A stretch of 64,000 nt of DNA from Sinomonas atrocyanea (GTDB taxonomy: Bacteria > Actinomycetota > Actinomycetes > Actinomycetales > Micrococcaceae). Of the stretch, positions 61,244 to 64,000 are shown one piece after another. The notes beneath the pieces are model-generated. The model saw only the letters and a program-made list of their open reading frames with translations. It was not told the DNA's origin and ran no database searches. The translations under genes were made by a program, and so were the position numbers. Location: assembly GCF_030811715.1 (NCBI RefSeq), contig NZ_JAUSRH010000001.1, positions 310,001 through 374,000 on the forward strand. The letters are read 5' to 3'. Within the stretch, counting starts at the first letter, position 1. Each line of letters starts with the position of its first letter.

Positions 61244-61564
61244 CTAGCCGATCTGCAGCTCGCCCATCTCGCCCCAGCCCTCGCCGTCGACCTGACGCGA
61301 GATGATGCTCGGCGTCTTCACCAGGCACGGCCGCATGGACTCGAGGCCCTTCGCGAAGTGCTCGCTCTGCACGTGCGGGGCGGCGCCGTCGTCGGTGAAG
61401 CCCTCGACGAGGACGTACTCCGCCGGGTTCTCGAGCGACCGGGACCACTCGAAGAACAGGTTCCCGGGCTCCCTGCGCGTGGACTCGGTGAACTCGCGCA
61501 CGATCTCCGGGAACTGCTCCGTGTACTCGGGCTTGGTCTCGAACTTCACGACGATGAAGTACAT
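61244..61564 (-). CDS. Antibiotic biosynthesis monooxygenase (ABM) domain protein
   Basis: A 106-residue dimeric alpha-beta barrel of the ABM/YgiN group (MYFIVVKFETKPEYTEQFPE, then FFEWSRSLENPAEYVLVEGF). Such small proteins act as quinol monooxygenases or haem/aldehyde handlers. The ATG at 61564 has AAAGGAC upstream and matches the family start; the longer frame is part of the TPR gene region. It is 20 bases downstream of the TPR gene, so it is likely co-transcribed. Confidence 0.85.
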   Translation of the reverse strand: MYFIVVKFETKPEYTEQFPEIVREFTESTRREPGNLFFEWSRSLENPAEYVLVEGFTDDGAAPHVQSEHFAKGLESMRPCLVKTPSIISRQVDGEGWGEMGELQIG

Positions 61565-61584
61565 GGTGTCCTTTCGGTAGTTGG

Positions 61585-62205
61585 TCAGCCGCCGGTGGCG
61601 CGGCAGGCCGCGAGCCCCTCGCGCGCCCACTCGGCCTGGGCCGGGGTGCCCACGCGCTCGGCCCACTGCTCGGCGAGCTGGAACTCGACGAGCGCGCGGT
61701 GGGGCTCGCCGGCATCGAGGAACAGCCATCCGAGGTTGCCGTGGAGCGAGGCGCACCAGCGCTGGGTGCGCCGGCTGTGGGAGCTGCTGGCGTACTCGAT
61801 CCCGGCGCGGGCCCAGGACTCGGCGTTCTCGGCGTCGGCGATCGCGAGCATGTGGAACGCGTCCGCGGCGAGGAACTCCTCCCCGAGGTGCTCGCCGAGC
61901 TCGGCGGCCTGCTCGAAGAGCGGCACGGCCATGGCGGCGTGCCCGGAGGAGTTGAGGAGGCGGCCGCGTTCGAGGATGATGCGAACGCCGATCGTGGGGT
62001 CCAGCTCGCTCTCGATCCCGTCGAGGAGCGCGTCGGCCTCCTCGAAGCGGCCCTGGAGGCCGATCGCCCGGCCCAGCTGGGTCGCGAGCTCGCAGCGCTC
62101 CGCCGGATCGAACGACGGATCCTCAAGGGCGCGGCGGAACGCCGCCTCCGAGGCGGCCGGGTCGGAGAAGTCCCACAGGGCATCGAGCGTGGACTGTTCG
62201 AGCAC
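61585..62205 (-). CDS. Tetratricopeptide-like hypothetical protein
   Basis: A 206-residue helical protein with TPR-like pairs: RCELATQLGRAIGLQGRFEEADALLDGI, RGRLLNSSGHAAMAVPLFEQAAELG and HGNLGWLFLDAGEPHRALVEFQLAEQW. The repeats suggest protein-protein binding. The GTG at 62205 is preceded by TAGGGT at six bases on the minus strand, hence leaderless. No known partner. Confidence 0.75.
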   Translation of the reverse strand: MLEQSTLDALWDFSDPAASEAAFRRALEDPSFDPAERCELATQLGRAIGLQGRFEEADALLDGIESELDPTIGVRIILERGRLLNSSGHAAMAVPLFEQAAELGEHLGEEFLAADAFHMLAIADAENAESWARAGIEYASSSHSRRTQRWCASLHGNLGWLFLDAGEPHRALVEFQLAEQWAERVGTPAQAEWAREGLAACRATGG

Positions 62206-62211
62206 GCTCCC

Positions 62212-62217
62212 ACCCTA
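62212..62217 (-). promoter_or_regulatory. -10 box of the TPR gene (leaderless)
   Basis: TAGGGT, GGGAGC, then GTG on the minus strand. Confidence 0.5.
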
Positions 62218-62223
62218 GCGCGC

Positions 62224-62619
62224 TCAGCGGGCGAGCCGGCTCCAGCCCAGAGCCTCGCGGTGCGCCCTGGGCAGCCCGGCCACGACGAGGTCGTACGAGT
62301 CCTCGACCAGGTTGCGGACGTCCTCCACGGCGAGGGCCCCGTCGAGGCGCACGTCGCTCCAGTGCCTCTTGTTCATGTGCCACGCGCCGGTGATCTCGGG
62401 ATGCGCGGCCCGCAGCTGCACCGCCAGCGCGGGGTCGCACTTGAGCGCCACGGTGAGGGGGACCGCGTCGAGGTTCGCGAGCGCGAACATCTTGCCGGGC
62501 CAGTCGTCGCCCCCGGCCGTGGACCGGACTTTGAACACCGAGGCCTCCGGTCCGAACGGGAAGTCCTCGTAGGCCCCGGGGAAGCCCAGACACAGTTCGC
62601 GGAGCAGGGCGGCGTCCAT
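62224..62619 (-). CDS. MmcQ/YjbR family DNA-binding protein
   Basis: A 131-residue MmcQ/YjbR fold protein. It carries LCLGFPGAYEDFPFGPEASVFKV, MFALANLDAVPLTVALKCDP and HMNKRHWSDVRLDGALAVEDV; the NKRHW motif is the family mark. The ATG at 62619 overlaps the stop of the CoA-binding gene (a GTG at 62622 is an alternative), so the two are coupled. It is described as DNA-binding in the family; no target is known. Confidence 0.87.
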   Translation of the reverse strand: MDAALLRELCLGFPGAYEDFPFGPEASVFKVRSTAGGDDWPGKMFALANLDAVPLTVALKCDPALAVQLRAAHPEITGAWHMNKRHWSDVRLDGALAVEDVRNLVEDSYDLVVAGLPRAHREALGWSRLAR

Positions 62620-63053
62620 CACGCAGTCCTGCGTCCGCGCCGCCACAGCTCGCGCTCGGGGCAGGCGTCCATGACGACGTCGAGCCCGGCCGCCTCCGCC
62701 CGCTCCGCCGCGGCCTCGTCCACGACGCCGAGCTGCATCCACACGGCCTTGGCGCCGACGGCGATCGCCTGGTCCACGACGTCCCCGACCCGGGCGGAGT
62801 TCACGAAGCAGTCCACCACGTCGATCGGGTGCAGCTGGGCGGGGATGTCTGCGAGCCGCGCGTAGCCCTTCTCCCCGTGCACGTCCTCGCCGCGCAGGTT
62901 CACCGGGATGATGCGGTTGCCCATGACGTCGCGGATGGTGAGGGAGACGGCGTGCGCGGCACGCCATTCGTTCTGGGTCAGCCCCACGATCGCCCATGTT
63001 CCGGGCGTGCTCATGAGGCGGTCGATGACAGCAGGATCATTCACGTGCCGCAT
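62619..63053 (-). CDS. CoA-binding domain protein (YccU-like), second copy
   Basis: A 144-residue CoA-binding protein (TWAIVGLTQNEWRAAHAV, RIIPVNLRGEDVHGEKGYA, AVWMQLGVVDEAAAERAE, VMDACPERE), the same family as the gene at 58926, with the typical VMDxC end. The ATG at 63053 has TAGCAT six bases upstream on the minus strand, hence leaderless. It precedes the MmcQ gene with a one-base overlap. Confidence 0.9.
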   Translation of the reverse strand: MRHVNDPAVIDRLMSTPGTWAIVGLTQNEWRAAHAVSLTIRDVMGNRIIPVNLRGEDVHGEKGYARLADIPAQLHPIDVVDCFVNSARVGDVVDQAIAVGAKAVWMQLGVVDEAAAERAEAAGLDVVMDACPERELWRRGRRTA

Positions 63054-63059
63054 GGGGCC

Positions 63060-63065
63060 ATGCTA
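63060..63065 (-). promoter_or_regulatory. -10 box of the second CoA-binding gene (leaderless)
   Basis: TAGCAT, GGCCCC, then ATG on the minus strand. Confidence 0.5.
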
Positions 63066-63074
63066 CTGCGGTCT

Positions 63075-63845
63075 CTACCGGCTGGCGTCCTGTCCGCCTG
63101 CCTCCCGGCCGTCCCCGTCCTGGCCGCTGGCGCCCCGGTCGCCCGGCTGCTGGGGGCCCTGGGACGGGCGGGCAGAGTCTGTCGGGCCCCGTCCGCTGCC
63201 CTGTCGGCCGCGGTCCTGGGGAGCCTGCTCCTGCGCATCGCGGCCCTGGTCCCGGGCGTCCCGCGCGGCCGGCGTTGCCCCTGCGTCCCGCCCCGGGTCC
63301 GAGGAGCCGGCCTCCCGGTCTGCGCCGTGGCCCGTCGCGGTGGGGCCCGTGGCCGCGCCTGCCGCACCGGCATCCTGCGGGAGCGGCGGGACGCCGGTGG
63401 GGGTGCTGGTGTGCGCGGTTCCGCCCGGGGCCGACGGCTCGGCCGCGTGGGTCAGCGAAGGGCCGACGGCGGGGTGCAGCGGCGCGTGCCAGTCCCAGAC
63501 CTGGCCCGTCATCGCGGCCACGCCGCTCGCGCCGAGGCCCATGCCGGCTGCGACGAGAACGCCGATCATCGCCCCGCGGTGGCGCTTGATCCAGTGCGGC
63601 TTGGCCGGCGCGGCTGCGGCCTCCGACTTCCTGGCCGCCGCCCGGGTGAGCGGAAGCACGACGGCGAGCGGCGCCGTCGTGCTCTCCCCCGCGGAGCCGC
63701 CGGCGAGGAGGCGTGCGAGCTCGCCCGTGGGTGTGGGCGGCTCGGCGAGCCGGAGCGCGGCGATCCGCTCGAGGGCGGCCGTCAGCGCGGCGTCGTGCTC
63801 GAGCCCCTCCTCGGCGAGCACCGCCTGCACCTGCGTCCTCTTCAC
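63075..63845 (-). CDS. Putative anti-sigma factor (RsdA-like) membrane protein
   Basis: A 256-residue protein. A soluble N-terminal part (about 1-90) contains helical TQVQAVLAEEGLEHDAALTAAL and a Leu-rich stretch. One TM segment follows near residue 95-115 (GAMIGVLVAAGMGLGASGVAAM). The C-terminal half is a long Gly/Gln/Arg-rich outer tail. The GTG at 63845 overlaps the stop of the upstream sigma factor as GTGA. Its position directly behind an ECF sigma factor and its single TM segment suggest a membrane anti-sigma factor, as in sigD-rsdA of mycobacteria. The sequence itself has no zinc-binding HxxxCxxC motif. Confidence 0.6.
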   Translation of the reverse strand: MKRTQVQAVLAEEGLEHDAALTAALERIAALRLAEPPTPTGELARLLAGGSAGESTTAPLAVVLPLTRAAARKSEAAAAPAKPHWIKRHRGAMIGVLVAAGMGLGASGVAAMTGQVWDWHAPLHPAVGPSLTHAAEPSAPGGTAHTSTPTGVPPLPQDAGAAGAATGPTATGHGADREAGSSDPGRDAGATPAARDARDQGRDAQEQAPQDRGRQGSGRGPTDSARPSQGPQQPGDRGASGQDGDGREAGGQDASR

Positions 63846-64000
63846 GCTGATCGGACCCACTCTTCCTCTACCACGTGCTCTCTCAGGGCCAGCAGTGCCC
63901 TGCGCTGGAGCTGTTTGACCGCGCCCGGCGTCTTGCCGAGCACGGAGGCGACTTCTTCGATGCTCAGTTCCGCGACGATGCGGAGCGTGAGCACTTCCTT
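63842..64000 (-). CDS. ECF sigma factor, C-terminal part
   Basis: The frame is open from the window end to the TGA at 63842-63844, giving 52 residues. They form sigma-70 region 4: KEVLTLRIVAELSIEEVAS, then VLGKTPGAVKQLQRRALLAL. The HTH with GKTPGAVKQ is the -35 recognition helix. The rest of the protein lies beyond base 64000. The stop overlaps the GTG of the putative anti-sigma gene. Confidence 0.88.
   Translation of the reverse strand, partial: KEVLTLRIVAELSIEEVASVLGKTPGAVKQLQRRALLALREHVVEEEWVRSA

Noticed and set aside
59646-62213. 855-residue minus-strand frame over the aldehyde dehydrogenase
   Set aside because: Crosses two other genes and a terminator; no domain.

Overview
The window is high-GC (about 70%) chromosomal DNA from an actinobacterium, most likely a member of the Micrococcaceae (Arthrobacter/Sinomonas type). 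The basis is the dnaX-recR-lysC gene order, purSQL, protein wording typical of that family, frequent GTG starts, and many genes whose start codon sits six bases after a -10 box (leaderless transcripts). No tRNA, rRNA, CRISPR array, transposase or phage gene was seen.

Layout. 1-4 kb: end of dnaX, recR, a 2-oxoglutarate/Fe(II) oxygenase and aspartokinase. 4-19.8 kb: small hypotheticals, an OhrR/MarR regulator, a subtilisin-inhibitor-like lipoprotein, a conserved protein, a large secreted S8 protease, a YchJ protein, a secreted sialidase with a one-base frameshift in its signal peptide, purSQL, a P-type cation ATPase and a zinc alcohol dehydrogenase. 20-24.3 kb: a secreted alpha-amylase with three starch-binding-like modules, then three small uncertain genes. 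24.4-46.8 kb: a catabolic island. 47-50.6 kb: AraC/VOC pair and small genes. 50.1-59.4 kb: sulfur-related genes around two near-identical SAM-I riboswitches. 59.7-64 kb: an aldehyde dehydrogenase, housekeeping small proteins and an ECF sigma/anti-sigma pair cut by the window end.

The island looks like a complete uptake and degradation system for an unidentified acid. It has an MHS permease, a dicarboxylate symporter, a full binding-protein ABC importer, an MmgE/PrpD enzyme, an ADP-forming-type CoA ligase, an acyl-CoA dehydrogenase, a TesB thioesterase, a fused enoyl-CoA hydratase/3-hydroxyacyl-CoA dehydrogenase, an SDR, a lactonase-like amidohydrolase and a carboxymuconolactone-decarboxylase-like protein. 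A GntR and an IclR regulator are encoded within it. Three promoter regions share a palindrome built on ACTCTATAGAGT, which gives a plausible GntR regulon; a separate TTGTACG palindrome precedes the symporter operon.

The sulfur region pairs a flavin reductase, a DszC/SfnB-like flavoprotein, SfnG (dimethylsulfone monooxygenase), a PLP sulfhydrylase and a CoA-binding protein. One riboswitch precedes sfnG. The other directly precedes acetyl-CoA synthetase, an unexpected target.

The most unusual non-coding feature is a family of 22-bp tandem repeats (core TTGAGGAGTCACCTCC) in short arrays between genes at five loci, with a related variant (TTGAGGGGTCACATCCCT) at two more. None was seen inside the catabolic island. 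A second family of long GC hairpins with a CCTTC..GAAGG apex follows three transcription units, and separate long inverted repeats lie at 36.8 and 48.1 kb.
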